Below are positions 40,674 through 52,540 of a stretch of 64,000 nt of DNA, piece after piece. The stretch comes from Elusimicrobiales bacterium (GTDB lineage: Bacteria > Elusimicrobiota > Elusimicrobia > Elusimicrobiales > UBA9959): the NCBI GenBank assembly GCA_028688015.1, contig JAQTZB010000005.1:114028-178027 (forward strand), given 5' to 3'. The position numbers were made by a program, and so were the translations under genes. Numbering within the stretch: the stretch's first letter is position 1; each line of letters starts with the position of its first letter. Under the pieces are notes generated by a model. The model was not told where the DNA came from and searched no databases. It worked only from the letters and a program-made list of their open reading frames with translations.

Positions 40674-40802
40674 GCGGAGGGCAAGGGTGTGCCTTCGCAG
40701 GGGCCTCAGTCGGCCCGAGCTTGCGTAAGCGCGAGGGCCGACTGACAGAGCGAGCCACGGTGTGGCGAGCGTACCCGGAGAGGGCACACCCTTGCCCTCC
40801 GC
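40674..40802. repeat. 129-bp cloverleaf-like inverted repeat element between secA and lnt
   Basis: A perfect 20-bp outer stem (40674-40693 with 40783-40802) encloses two inner hairpins. One has a perfect 10-bp stem CAGTCGGCCC (40707-40716 with 40735-40744), topped by GCTT-GCGT-AAGC. The other is GCCAC-GGT-GTGGC (54-66 of the 40700 block, 40754-40766). It begins 22 bp after the secA stop. Such a three-way junction could be an RNA structure (terminator, attenuator) or a non-autonomous mobile palindrome. Confidence 0.75.
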
Positions 40803-40824
40803 TCCCCCCCTGTGCCAGCCGCTC

Positions 40825-43452
<2,628 letters not shown>

Positions 43453-43499
43453 ATATTCACATTAAACAACTTTTAAACGCGTTTATAAACACCGCGGGG

Positions 43500-44231
43500 T
43501 CAGAACGAGAAGCCGAACAGCTTCTCGCTGAAGAGCATCGCCACCGCGAGCAGGTTGGTAAAACAGTGCACCAGCACCGGAGTTTCCAGCCTGCCGGTAC
43601 GCTCGTAGACCCAGCAGAAGAACAGCCCCGCCAGGCCCGTGGCCACGAAATCCAGGCCGTGCAGCGCGCCGAAGAGGGCCGCGTTAGCCAGCAGAGCGGC
43701 CGCTAACGGGAGGTACCGGCGCGTGGCGACATAGAGCCAGCGGCGCAGCAGGAACTCCTCGGACACCGGCGCCACGGCGCAGAGGCCGAACAGGTAGGCG
43801 GGCAGCAGGGCCGGGTGCGCCAACAGCGCCTCCAGCCTGGCGTCCAGCGTGGCCGGGTTATGCGACTGGTCGTTCCAGAACAGCAGGGCATTGGTCCAGG
43901 GCAGGTCCCACGGCGCCAGCAGCAGGGTATAAACCTTGTCCGCCGCGAACAGCAGCGCCGTCATCAGCAGAAAGTATTTCAGGGCCGGCCTGGCCTCGGC
44001 CTTCAAGCCGTTCCAGTAGGCGCGCAGGCGCTTGAAGTCAAAACCGGCCTTCCGGGCCGCCGGATACAGCGCGGTCAAAAGGATCAGGTCCACCAGGATG
44101 GATTCATACTCGGTCCCCTTGAGCCCCGGGAACACCTTGCGCAGCGGGTAAGACAACAGGGCGTAGAGCAGGAACAGGCCGAGGAACTTGAAGAAGTCCT
44201 TCAGCGTCGGGGTTTCCAGCGAGGACAGCAT
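43500..44231 (-). CDS. CPBP family intramembrane metalloprotease (CAAX/Abi)
   Basis: The 243-residue membrane protein contains PVSEEFLLRRWLYVATR (the EE-x3-R motif) and ANAALFGALHGLDFVATGLAG (F-x3-H-G), the glutamate and histidine sites of CPBP/Rce1-like proteases. Six to seven hydrophobic helices surround them. I choose the Met at 44231 because a TATCAT box (44238-44243, minus strand) ends 6 nt before it, giving a leaderless mRNA. The longer frame to 44285 would cross that promoter. Substrate unknown. Confidence 0.88.
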   Translation of the reverse strand: MLSSLETPTLKDFFKFLGLFLLYALLSYPLRKVFPGLKGTEYESILVDLILLTALYPAARKAGFDFKRLRAYWNGLKAEARPALKYFLLMTALLFAADKVYTLLLAPWDLPWTNALLFWNDQSHNPATLDARLEALLAHPALLPAYLFGLCAVAPVSEEFLLRRWLYVATRRYLPLAAALLANAALFGALHGLDFVATGLAGLFFCWVYERTGRLETPVLVHCFTNLLAVAMLFSEKLFGFSF

Positions 44232-44237
44232 GGGACA

Positions 44238-44285
44238 ATGATACCAATTACGGCTGTTGACAATTAACAGCCCAAGGGCTATCAT
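44238..44285. promoter_or_regulatory. Overlapping divergent promoters
   Basis: Rightward: TTGACA (44257-44262), 17 bp, TATCAT (44280-44285) for the gene at 44312. Leftward: TATCAT at 44238-44243 (minus strand), 6 nt before the CPBP start. The two promoters face away within 50 bp and may interfere. Confidence 0.65.
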
Positions 44286-44311
44286 TAATCACGATCCAGA
44301 ACGGAGGCGAC

Positions 44312-45643
44312 ATGAAACTCTTTAATTACCTTTTAGCGGCGCTGCTGTGCGGCGCCGGGGCTATCGGCGCTGCGGCGCAGGAGCCGCCCACGGCCAAGGC
44401 CGCCGAACCCAAGGCCGCGGCGGCCCAGCCTACCCCCGAGCAGGCCGAACTGGCGCGGCTCACCGCGGAAAACCAGCTGGCCGACCAGCGGCTCAAAAAG
44501 AAGCTGCTGCAGGCCAACGCCGAGAAAGAGGAGCTGAAGGCCCAGTACGAGCTGGAGCAGCAGCGGCAGCGCGCCAAGACCGCCGCGCTGGAGGCCGAGC
44601 TGGCGCTGGCCGTTTCCGAGAACAAGCTGGCCGAGGAAAAAAACAAGAAGGCCATGGCCGAGCTGGCCCTGAAAATGGCCAAGCTGAAGGCGGACAACGA
44701 CCTGAAGGCGGAGATTCAGCGCTCCGACACCCTGGCCGACACCAAAGAACGCGCCGCGATGGACCTGGACATGAAGCGCATGGACCTGGAGGAGCGGCGC
44801 CTGAAGATAGACAAGCTGCAGCTCGACGCCCGCATGGCCAAGCTGAACAGCGACCTGGACCTGCGCGCGAGGAAGAACGAGTGGAAGAAGGAAGCCAACG
44901 CCGAACCGGTCTACCTGGAGCAGCCGCTGAAGAACGGCACGCTGACCGTCAGCGACCGCCGCATCCCGCTGAACGGCCCCATCCGCTACGGCACGGCCGA
45001 CCTCATCACGGAGCGCATCAGCTATTTCAACAATATCTCCACCCAGCCCGTCTTCCTGATCATCGACGAGTCGCCCGGCGGCTCCGTCACCGAGGGCTAC
45101 TCCATCATCAAGGCGATGGAGAGCAGCCGCGCCCCGATCTACGTGGTGGTAAAGTCTTACGCCGCCAGCATGGCCGCTATCATCACCACGCTGGCCGACA
45201 GGTCCTATATCTACCCGCACGCCCAGATCCTGCACCACCAGCCCTCCGGCCTGCTGTACGGTAATATCACGCAGCGCAAGGAACAGCTGGAATTCGCCCG
45301 CGAGATAGAGCGCCGCATCTTCGCTCCCGTGGCGAAGAAAGTCGGCTTCACCCTGGAGGAATTCCGCAAGAAGATGTACGAGAACAACTCCGACGGCGAC
45401 TGGCGCACCTTCGGCGACAAGGCCGTGGAGTACAAGTGGGTAGGCGGCCTCATCGACCGCATCGAGGAGACCGGCGTGGTGAAGAACCCCGAGACCTCCA
45501 ACGGCCGTCAGCTGCGGGACATGGGCAGCCTGGAGCTGCAGGAGAAGACCGACGAGAAGGGCCTGCCCTACGTGCAGCTGCCCAGGCCCAGGCACTACGA
45601 CATGTACTTCATCTACAACCCGGACAATTACTACCGCTTCTGA
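44312..45643 (+). CDS. Exported ClpP-fold serine protease with coiled-coil N-domain
   Basis: The 443-residue protein has a signal peptide and then a Lys/Glu/Leu-rich coiled coil (about residues 45-190). The ClpP/crotonase-like domain has VFLIIDESPGGSVTEGYSI as the oxyanion strand. Nucleophile Ser286 is in KSYAASMAAII, and His309 is in PHAQILHHQPSG. Such secreted ClpP-type enzymes (SppA/NfeD-like relatives) cleave membrane or envelope peptides. The Shine-Dalgarno GGAGG and a TTGACA-17-TATCAT promoter are in place. A terminator follows at 45657. Confidence 0.88.
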   Translation: MKLFNYLLAALLCGAGAIGAAAQEPPTAKAAEPKAAAAQPTPEQAELARLTAENQLADQRLKKKLLQANAEKEELKAQYELEQQRQRAKTAALEAELALAVSENKLAEEKNKKAMAELALKMAKLKADNDLKAEIQRSDTLADTKERAAMDLDMKRMDLEERRLKIDKLQLDARMAKLNSDLDLRARKNEWKKEANAEPVYLEQPLKNGTLTVSDRRIPLNGPIRYGTADLITERISYFNNISTQPVFLIIDESPGGSVTEGYSIIKAMESSRAPIYVVVKSYAASMAAIITTLADRSYIYPHAQILHHQPSGLLYGNITQRKEQLEFAREIERRIFAPVAKKVGFTLEEFRKKMYENNSDGDWRTFGDKAVEYKWVGGLIDRIEETGVVKNPETSNGRQLRDMGSLELQEKTDEKGLPYVQLPRPRHYDMYFIYNPDNYYRF

Positions 45644-45656
45644 GCGGGACGGGCCA

Positions 45657-45688
45657 AAAGGCCGGGCGCGGGCCCGGCCTTTTTTATT
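45657..45688 (+). terminator. Intrinsic terminator
   Basis: An AAAGGCCGGGC stem pairs with GCCCGGCCTTT around GCG, followed by a T-run. The next promoter (TATAAT, 45691-45696) begins just beyond it. Confidence 0.85.
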
Positions 45689-45706
45689 ACTATAATCTCA
45701 CCTGCT

Positions 45707-46435
45707 ATGGAAGCCCCGGAACCACCCGAAAACATAAAGTGCCCCTACTGCGGGGCGCTGAATTCCGTGGAAGGCGAGTTCTGCGGGGCCTGCTATAAGA
45801 ACCTGCGCGTGCCCAAGGAAGTACGCGCCGAGGCCGCGGCCAGGCGCATACTGGCCGGGGCCGCGGGCAACACGGCGCCGCTGGCGCAGACCTCAGGTGC
45901 CGCGCCGGACGCGCCGCACGCCGGGCGCCTGTGGGGCAGGGCGGCTATCATCGCCGGGTTGTTCGCGTTCTACCTGCAGTGGCTGCGCAAGCCCAACTAT
46001 TTCTCTTTCCTCGACTTCATCAACCTGGCCTTCCACGAGGCGGGCCACGTCTTCCTGGGCTTCTTCGGGCGCTTCATCATGATGCTGGGCGGCACCATCT
46101 TCCAGCTGCTGCTGCCGGCGCTGTGCCTGCTGCAGCTACGCCGCAAGCGCTCCAACATCGGCTGGCAGCTCTGCCTGTTCTGGATCGGCGAGAGCCTGCT
46201 GAACGTCAGTATTTACGCCGGGGACGCCATAAAGCAGGAACTGCCTCTCGTCGGCGGCGGCGAGCACGACTGGACCTACCTGCTGACCGAACTGGGCCTG
46301 ATAGCCCACACCCCGGCGGTGGCCAAGGCCATCTTCCTGCTCGGCTCCGCCGTGATCTTCTACAGTTTTTATCTGATCGGGCTCGACGCCAAGAACCGCG
46401 AACCCTACGAGCTGGGAGAACTGCAGCTGCGCTGA
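45707..46435 (+). CDS. Zinc-ribbon membrane protein with HEAGH (M50-like) motif
   Basis: The 242-residue protein begins with a zinc ribbon (IKCPYCGALNSVEGEFCGAC). After an Ala-rich linker come at least five hydrophobic helices. NLAFHEAGHVFLGFFG places an HExxH motif at a membrane boundary, and GGTIFQLLLPALCL follows. This recalls site-2-protease-like families, but no second Asp motif is evident. TATAAT lies 10 nt before the ATG without a Shine-Dalgarno. The barrel protein gene follows 2 bp downstream. Confidence 0.78.
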   Translation: MEAPEPPENIKCPYCGALNSVEGEFCGACYKNLRVPKEVRAEAAARRILAGAAGNTAPLAQTSGAAPDAPHAGRLWGRAAIIAGLFAFYLQWLRKPNYFSFLDFINLAFHEAGHVFLGFFGRFIMMLGGTIFQLLLPALCLLQLRRKRSNIGWQLCLFWIGESLLNVSIYAGDAIKQELPLVGGGEHDWTYLLTELGLIAHTPAVAKAIFLLGSAVIFYSFYLIGLDAKNREPYELGELQLR

Positions 46436-46437
46436 CC

Positions 46438-47364
46438 ATGAAAACTACTGCCCTGATACTGCTTCTCGCCCTTCCCCTCCCTGCCGCCGCGCAGGGACTG
46501 TTCGCCCCGGACGGCCTGAGCCGGGCGGACCTGGGCAGGCCCTGGGTTTCCGCCGTGACCGGCTACTCCGACGCGGAGGGCCTGGCCAAGCGCTCCGCGG
46601 GCCTGAGCGCGGGAACGCCGCTTGGCGCCATCGGCGGGGCGAAGGTCTCGCTAAACGCTGCCTTTCACCATAACCGCATCCTCGAGGACGGCTGGCTGCC
46701 GCCGGAACTTTACGACGCGGGGCTGCAGGTCGCCATGCGCGGCGAAAAGAATCACCTGAGCGCCGGAATCAGGTCCAGCTCCGACCGCCCGTTCAATTCC
46801 CTCGACGAGACGGACCTCTCGGCCAATTTCGCCCGCACGGTCAGCAAGAACGGCCCGCACTCCGTCACGGCGGGGCTGGCCTATTCCACGCGCCGCAGCT
46901 TCGCGCGCCACATACCCTTCCCCTATGTCGCCTACAACTACAATTCCGAAAAATTCTCCTTCCGCCTGCCTTTCTCCGTCTCCTGGCGGCCGGAGCAGGC
47001 CTGGGAGTTCTCGGCGGCCTATATGCCGCCCAAGTACGGTCAGGTTTCGGCGTCCCTGAAAGCCTCGCCGGCGCTGACGCTGAAGGCCGAGTTCGTGCTG
47101 AGCGCGGCGCAGTACGACCTGGCCGGCCGGGCCGACAAGAAGGATTCGGTCTTCGTAGAGCAGCCTAACGCCGGCCTGCGCACCTCTTACCGGGCTTCGG
47201 ACGGCTGGGCTTTTTCTCTCTACACCGGCTTCACGCTGGGCGGCAGGTACTACCGGGGCCGCACCTACGACAATTACCGCGACAAGGTGCACCTGCGCGG
47301 CGCGCCCGCCGTCAGCCTGGGCCTGACGCGCCTGTTCGGCTTGCCCTTTCGTCCCATAAAATAA
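46438..47364 (+). CDS. Predicted outer-membrane beta-barrel protein
   Basis: A signal peptide (MKTTALILLLALPLPAAAQ) precedes about 290 residues of alternating amphipathic strands (KVSLNAAFHHNRI, HSVTAGLAYSTRRSF, FSFRLPFSVSWRP, WAFSLYTGFTLGGRYY). The C-terminus carries a beta-strand with aromatic residues (AVSLGLTRLFGLPF). That pattern fits a 12- to 14-strand outer-membrane barrel. It sits 2 bp after the HEAGH membrane protein, so the two are co-translated. Function is unknown. Confidence 0.75.
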   Translation: MKTTALILLLALPLPAAAQGLFAPDGLSRADLGRPWVSAVTGYSDAEGLAKRSAGLSAGTPLGAIGGAKVSLNAAFHHNRILEDGWLPPELYDAGLQVAMRGEKNHLSAGIRSSSDRPFNSLDETDLSANFARTVSKNGPHSVTAGLAYSTRRSFARHIPFPYVAYNYNSEKFSFRLPFSVSWRPEQAWEFSAAYMPPKYGQVSASLKASPALTLKAEFVLSAAQYDLAGRADKKDSVFVEQPNAGLRTSYRASDGWAFSLYTGFTLGGRYYRGRTYDNYRDKVHLRGAPAVSLGLTRLFGLPFRPIK

Positions 47365-47402
47365 AGGGCAGAACGGCCCTGTCGCCGGCCTTTCGCGCGC
47401 GT

Positions 47403-47408
47403 TATAAT
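47403..47408 (+). promoter_or_regulatory. Perfect -10 box, leaderless gene
   Basis: TATAAT lies 6 nt upstream of the ATG at 47415 with no Shine-Dalgarno. Confidence 0.55.
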
Positions 47409-47414
47409 TAATAC

Positions 47415-48017
47415 ATGTTGAAATACGCGCTCGTTTTCCTTTTAGCCGCCCCCGCTTCCGCCTTCGAACTCGACTCTCTCAAGCTTTCAGACCTGCGCTC
47501 CGCCGCGCCCTCCATAACCGCGCCCGAAGCCGCGCCGGCCCCGGCAGACAAGGCCAGCTATGTACAGATGACCTCCAGCATCAAGCTGAAGATGGATAAG
47601 GAAAAAGGCGAGCTGACCGTCGGCTTTCCCAAAGTGAATTTCGGCGACGCGGAGCCCGGCGACAAATCCCACCTCTTCGTGCGCATGACGCGCGGCCTGC
47701 CGGCGCCGGCCATCTCCTGGGCCACCGTGCTCTGCTCCAACGGCCATTTCCTCGGCTACAAGGGCTCCAACATAAATCTTCCCGAGCAGAGCGGCAGCTT
47801 CTCCATCAGCGAAACGCTGGCCATGGGCTACCCCAAGCAGCTCATAGCGCGCACCCACCCCTGGCTGGCCGGCGACCTGGCCGACCTGGAAGAAGTTTGC
47901 TCGCCAGACTTCCTGGAAAAAATGAAAGACGCCCGCGTCGAAACCCTCCCGCAGCAGCTCGGCGACTTCTCCTTCGCCTACAACCCCAAAAAGAACACCC
48001 TCAAAGTTAAGTGGTAA
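47415..48017 (+). CDS. Hypothetical exported protein
   Basis: This 200-residue protein has a signal peptide (MLKYALVFLLAAPASA), a short Ala/Pro-rich linker and a beta-rich domain (IKLKMDKEKGELTVGFPKV; ISWATVLCSNGHFLGYKGS). Two Cys in the mature part (about 107 and 162) could pair. The N-terminal FELDSLKLSDLRSA resembles the start of other small secreted proteins here, but I cannot assign a family. The gene stands alone between the barrel gene and the glycan cluster. Confidence 0.68.
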   Translation: MLKYALVFLLAAPASAFELDSLKLSDLRSAAPSITAPEAAPAPADKASYVQMTSSIKLKMDKEKGELTVGFPKVNFGDAEPGDKSHLFVRMTRGLPAPAISWATVLCSNGHFLGYKGSNINLPEQSGSFSISETLAMGYPKQLIARTHPWLAGDLADLEEVCSPDFLEKMKDARVETLPQQLGDFSFAYNPKKNTLKVKW

Positions 48018-48109
48018 AACCGCCCACGGCGGGAATTTGTATAATTCTTTAACTATATTATTCGGCGGGGACCGCAGGCGCGGCCGCTGCCGGGGGTTAT
48101 TTTTGCGGA

Positions 48110-49309
48110 ATGGCTGACTTCCTGGATAAAAATTTACTGGCCCTTTACCCGGCCGAAGACAGCGGCTTTCCGGCCCGCTTCTTCCCCATGAGGCCCTATG
48201 TCAAAAGCCTGTCGCTGCTAAACTACGCCGACGCCTGCCACAGCGCGGGCATCAAGGCCGCCGAGCGCCACATCCGCGAGCTGGTGGCCGCACAGAAGAT
48301 AGACATCGTGCTGGTCTGCCCGTTCGCCAGCGACTACCAGCTCTCCGTGGACTTCTACACCTCCCTGCGCCGGCTCGCCAAAGTCGTCTTCTGGTTCGCA
48401 GACGACCCGCTGTACTTCAACAGCTACAACCGCTGGTACGCGCACGGCGCCGACGCCGTGATCACCACCGATCCCTCGGCCCTGCCGGAATACGCGGCGC
48501 TCGGCATCCCGGCCGTGCTCTGCAACGACCTGACGGCCACCAATAAATACGCCCCGGTCGGCGCAGAAAAAGACACGGACGTCTGCTTCATAGGCGACGC
48601 GCGCAAGCGCGGGCGCCGGGAATTCCTGGATTTTTTGCGGGCTGGCGGCATCAAAGTGACGGTCTACGGGCAGGGCTCCGAGAATGGCTTTCTGCCGCCG
48701 GATAAAGTCTCGGAGACCCTCTGCCGCAGCCGCATCAATTTAAACTTCAGCGGCGTCGGGGAGGCGGACTGGAAAACCGGCGGCGAACCGCCGCTGGGCG
48801 GCGGGCGCCAGAACACCGGCCGCCCGCGCGAGATAGCGCTGACCGGCGCCTTCTGCCTGACCGAATTCTCCCCGGGCCTCGAGATGGTCTTCCCCGCCGG
48901 GCTGATGGACAGTTTTAAGACCAGGGAGGAGCTGCTGGAGAAGGTGAAGTTCTACCTGGCCAACGCGGACAAGCGCGAGACCCTGGCCGCGGCCGCGCAT
49001 AAGTACGCCCTGGCCAATTTCCCCGAAGAGGTCTATCTGCCGCGCCTGTTCACCGAGGTCGCCGCCGCCCTGGCGGCCCCCCGTTCCCCGGCGTCGGCCG
49101 CGCCGCCGTCAGGCTTCAAGGCGCGCGAAGTCAACAGCCTCACCTTCTCTTTCTTCGTCATGCTGAAGCGCGGCGCGCTGCTGCCGGCGCTGGGCGTCCT
49201 GCCCCTCCTTTTCCGGCGCGGCCCGGCCGCCTTCCTGGCCGGCTTCCCCGCCGGACTGCTCAGGGCGCTGGCCCGCCTTCCGGGCAAGCTGGCCGGAGGC
49301 CGCGCGTGA
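48110..49309 (+). CDS. CgeB-like glycosyltransferase 1
   Basis: The 399-residue protein has a GT-B-like layout. VVFWFADDPLYFNSYNRW, TDVCFIGDARKRGRREFL, VTVYGQGSENGF and SRINLNFSGVG are the conserved blocks of CgeB/DUF3880-type transferases, and GAFCLTEFSPGLEMVFP is the donor-binding loop. It likely adds a sugar to a surface glycan at the cytoplasmic face. It opens the glycan cluster, its stop overlapping the GTG of the flippase gene. A paralogue is encoded at 54737. Confidence 0.85.
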   Translation: MADFLDKNLLALYPAEDSGFPARFFPMRPYVKSLSLLNYADACHSAGIKAAERHIRELVAAQKIDIVLVCPFASDYQLSVDFYTSLRRLAKVVFWFADDPLYFNSYNRWYAHGADAVITTDPSALPEYAALGIPAVLCNDLTATNKYAPVGAEKDTDVCFIGDARKRGRREFLDFLRAGGIKVTVYGQGSENGFLPPDKVSETLCRSRINLNFSGVGEADWKTGGEPPLGGGRQNTGRPREIALTGAFCLTEFSPGLEMVFPAGLMDSFKTREELLEKVKFYLANADKRETLAAAAHKYALANFPEEVYLPRLFTEVAAALAAPRSPASAAPPSGFKAREVNSLTFSFFVMLKRGALLPALGVLPLLFRRGPAAFLAGFPAGLLRALARLPGKLAGGRA

Positions 49310-50877
49310 GCACGCACCGCAAAATTGCGCGGGCCTACACCATCCTCGTCGCGGCGAGCATCGCCGGCCACGCCCTCTCCATGGTAAAAGAGATCATCGC
49401 GGCCAACGCCTTCGGCGTCTCCAAGGCCATGGACGCCTTCTACGCGGCGCTGACCTTCCCCAACCTCCTCAACAGCATCTTCCTGGCCCCCTTCTCCATC
49501 ATCTTTATCCCGATCCTGATCCGCTACAAGACAAAAAGTTTGCCCGAGGCCAACCGCATCATCAGCACCGTCTCCAACATCATCTACCTGGTGCTCGGAG
49601 CCGCGGCCGCCGTCAGCTTTACCTTCGCCGGGCGCATCGTCAACCTGGCCTCCCCCGGCCTGGACATCCCTACCGGCATAGCGGCCGAGAACATGCTGCG
49701 CATCCTCAGCGCCGGCATCATCTTTACGGGCGCGGTGAACATCCTGACCGGCATCCTCAACGCCTTCGAACATTTCCTGTGGCCGGCCTTCTCCGGCATG
49801 TTCGTCACGCTGTGCACCATTTGCCTGCTGCTGTTCTTCACCGACACGCTGGGCGTCTACGCGCTGGGCTGGGGCCTGCTGGCCGGCACGGTGCTGCAGT
49901 TCCTCTTCCTCGCCCCGATCGCCCGGCGCTACGGCTACAGCCACTCCGCCGCCCTGGACCTGGACCACCCGGCGATCAGGCTGGCGCTGGATTCGGCCTT
50001 CATCTTCCTGATCATCAACGTGCTCAGCGGCTTCAACACGGTCATCAACCGCTACATGGCCTCGTGGCTGCCGGCGGGCAGCATAGCCGGCCTGGCCTAC
50101 GCCGACAAGCTGGTGCAGGTGCCCCTGGTCATCTTCTCGGGGGCCATCGCCTCGTCCATCTACCCGTTCCTGTCGGCGCAGGCCGCCGAGAACAAGCTCG
50201 ACGAGATGCGCGACACCGTGTCGCTGAGCCTGCGCATGTCGGGCTTCATCTTCATCCCGCTGGCGATTACGATGATGATCCTGGCCGAGCCGGCGATCAG
50301 GCTGCTGTTCCAGCGCGGCGCCTTCGACCTGGCCGCGACCAGGCTGACCTCGCAGATCTTCGTGTACTCCTGCCTGCTGCTGTTCTCCAACTACGCGGTA
50401 GCCATCCTGATGCGCCTGATGTTCGCCTTCCAGGATTTCCGGAACATCCTCAAGGTGGTGGGCGCCGGCCTGGTGCTCAACGCCGGGCTGAACTACGTTT
50501 TCATCCGCGTGATGGACCCGCCGGCCTGCGGCGTGGCGCTGTCCGCCGCCGTGGGCTCTTTCGTGATGGCCGTGCTCTTTTTCCTGATCCTCAAGAAGCG
50601 CGTCTCCAACCTGCACGGCCTGGCCATCCTCAAGGCCCTGTCCAGGATCGCGGCCTTCGCGGCGGTTTCCGGTTTCGCGGTCTTCTTCTCTTACCAATAC
50701 CTGAGCGCGCGCCTCCACACCACGCTCGTGAACCAGGCGGCGGCGCTGGCGGGCGCGGCCGCCGCCGGCCTCCTGGTCTTTGTCCTGATCTCCGCCGCCT
50801 TCCGGCTGGAGGAGTTCCTGAAAGTCTATCAGCACGCAGTTTCAAAGCTGCGCCGCAAGCGGGAGAGGCCGGCCTGA
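49306..50877 (+). CDS. MurJ/MviN-type lipid-linked oligosaccharide flippase
   Basis: The 523-residue membrane protein has about 14 helices. It starts MSTHRKIARAYTILVAASI and has the MviN N-terminal signature KEIIAANAFGVSKAMDAFYAA (split) and FPNLLNSIFLAPFS. The central helices resemble MurJ (FNTVINRYMASWLPAGSIAGLAYADKL, split). It may flip lipid II or, given its place among glycosyltransferases, an undecaprenyl-linked surface glycan. The GTG start overlaps the upstream stop (GTGA). Confidence 0.9.
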   Translation: MSTHRKIARAYTILVAASIAGHALSMVKEIIAANAFGVSKAMDAFYAALTFPNLLNSIFLAPFSIIFIPILIRYKTKSLPEANRIISTVSNIIYLVLGAAAAVSFTFAGRIVNLASPGLDIPTGIAAENMLRILSAGIIFTGAVNILTGILNAFEHFLWPAFSGMFVTLCTICLLLFFTDTLGVYALGWGLLAGTVLQFLFLAPIARRYGYSHSAALDLDHPAIRLALDSAFIFLIINVLSGFNTVINRYMASWLPAGSIAGLAYADKLVQVPLVIFSGAIASSIYPFLSAQAAENKLDEMRDTVSLSLRMSGFIFIPLAITMMILAEPAIRLLFQRGAFDLAATRLTSQIFVYSCLLLFSNYAVAILMRLMFAFQDFRNILKVVGAGLVLNAGLNYVFIRVMDPPACGVALSAAVGSFVMAVLFFLILKKRVSNLHGLAILKALSRIAAFAAVSGFAVFFSYQYLSARLHTTLVNQAAALAGAAAAGLLVFVLISAAFRLEEFLKVYQHAVSKLRRKRERPA

Positions 50878-50879
50878 CC

Positions 50880-52466
50880 ATGACTGACAAAAGAAAAATC
50901 CTCCTGATCTATCCCGGCAACAAGACCTGGGGCTTCACCTACCCTATCGGCCTGCTGTACGTGGCGCAGTCCCTGACCAAGGCCGGGTACGACGTGGCCC
51001 TGCTGCACCTCGGCACCGGCACGCTCGACGACCTGAAGAGCGGCGACTACCTTTTCGCGGGGATCACCATGATGGTCGGCGAGATGGTAGGCAAAGGCCT
51101 GGAGGCCGCCCGGCGGTTTAAAGAATTGAATCCGGGCGTCCCGGTGGTCTTCGGCGGCGTCTACCCCTCCATCATGCCCGAGCAGGTGCTGGCCAACCCG
51201 CTGGCCGATATAGTAGTGATCGGGGAGGGCGAGGTAACGGCCCGGGAGCTGGCAGGGGCACTGGCGGAAAAAGGCGACCTCGGCAAGGTCCAGGGCCTCG
51301 CCTACAAGGCCGGCGGCAAGGTCGTCACCACCGAGCCCCGGCCACCGATAGACATGGAGACCCTGGACTTCGACCTCCCGTACCACCTGCTCGGGAGCAT
51401 CTTCGCCCGCTCCACCGTGGTGCCGATCCACACCTCCAGGGGCTGCCCGTACAGGTGCGGCTTCTGCTACAGCCCCATCTTCAACAAGCGGAAGTACCGC
51501 TCCAAGAGCGCCCGCAAGGTCGCCGACGAGATAGAGTACGTCATTAAGAAATACGGGATCCGCCATTTCAATTTCGACTACGAGGACGAATTTTTCGTAA
51601 ACCCGGACAGGGCCGTGGAGATCTTCGAAACGGTGCTGGCCCGCGGCCTGAAGATCCGCTGGACGGCTTTCTGCCGCTTCGACTCTTTCTGCGCGGCTTA
51701 CGAAAAGTACGGCGAGCGCTTCCTGCGGCTGCTCAAGGACTCCGGCTGCTTCTACCTCAGCTTCGGGGCGGAATCCGGCTCCCAGCGGCTGCTGGACGAG
51801 GTTATAAAGAAAGACATCAAAGTGGAACAGATCTATACCACCGTGCAGGCCCTGAAGAGCCATCGGATAATCCACCGCCTCTCCTTCATCAACTGCTTCC
51901 CCGGAGAGACCCGGGCCGACATGGAAGAGACCTTCAAGGTCATAGACAGGATCTCGGAGGACAACAGGTACCTGGTGCTCGGCGTCTTCAACCTTATCCC
52001 GCTGCCCAAAACCCCCATCATGGAGCTCCTCCAGCGGGCCGGCTACAAGCCGCCCGACACGATGGAGGGCTGGGCCGGCCACATCCCTGTAAAGCGGGAG
52101 ATCGTGACCTGGCACGAGAAAGACTACGCCGACTACTGCTTCGACGTCGCCAAGCTCTGCCCGGTGCCGTTCCACCAGGATTTCCCCTCGTACGCCAGCT
52201 ACAAGGACTACATGAAGACCTCCAGCGACGCGTACGTCCGGGGCTGGCCCGCGTACCTAGTCGCCAGGCTGCAGCGGCTGCGCTACAAGAAGCGGTATTT
52301 CAGGCACAACTACGAGATAGTCCTGTTCAACAAGGCGCTGCGCGCCTACACCATAGCCAGGAACTACGCGCTGAATTCGATCCTTAAGAAATACCTGCCG
52401 GGCGGCCTGTTCGCGTACCTGAAAAAAACTTTCGGCAGGAACGACTGGTCGGACGAGCAGCGCTGA
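50880..52466 (+). CDS. B12-binding radical SAM protein
   Basis: Residues 1-150 of this 528-residue protein form a cobalamin-binding Rossmann-like domain (KILLIYPGNKTWGFTYPIGLLY; VVFGGVYPSIMPEQVL). The radical SAM barrel follows with the cluster motif TSRGCPYRCGFC (Cys189, Cys193, Cys196). The domain pair is that of class B methylases and related enzymes. The C-terminal part (HNYEIVLFNKALRAYTIA) is basic and helical. In a glycan cluster it may methylate or rearrange a sugar or lipid carrier. It begins 2 bp after the flippase stop. Confidence 0.92.
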   Translation: MTDKRKILLIYPGNKTWGFTYPIGLLYVAQSLTKAGYDVALLHLGTGTLDDLKSGDYLFAGITMMVGEMVGKGLEAARRFKELNPGVPVVFGGVYPSIMPEQVLANPLADIVVIGEGEVTARELAGALAEKGDLGKVQGLAYKAGGKVVTTEPRPPIDMETLDFDLPYHLLGSIFARSTVVPIHTSRGCPYRCGFCYSPIFNKRKYRSKSARKVADEIEYVIKKYGIRHFNFDYEDEFFVNPDRAVEIFETVLARGLKIRWTAFCRFDSFCAAYEKYGERFLRLLKDSGCFYLSFGAESGSQRLLDEVIKKDIKVEQIYTTVQALKSHRIIHRLSFINCFPGETRADMEETFKVIDRISEDNRYLVLGVFNLIPLPKTPIMELLQRAGYKPPDTMEGWAGHIPVKREIVTWHEKDYADYCFDVAKLCPVPFHQDFPSYASYKDYMKTSSDAYVRGWPAYLVARLQRLRYKKRYFRHNYEIVLFNKALRAYTIARNYALNSILKKYLPGGLFAYLKKTFGRNDWSDEQR

Positions 52467-52540
52467 GCCGGCGCGGGCTTATATTGCCGGGCCGGGTGAT
52501 TTTTAATAACATTGGAATCGCGGGAGGCCGCGCGAAAAGA

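Noticed and set aside
40642..40684. Upstream TTG start for lnt
   Set aside because: It lies inside the left arm of the cloverleaf element and would put start sequence within a strong stem. GTG at 40642 gives a normal Lnt N-terminus.
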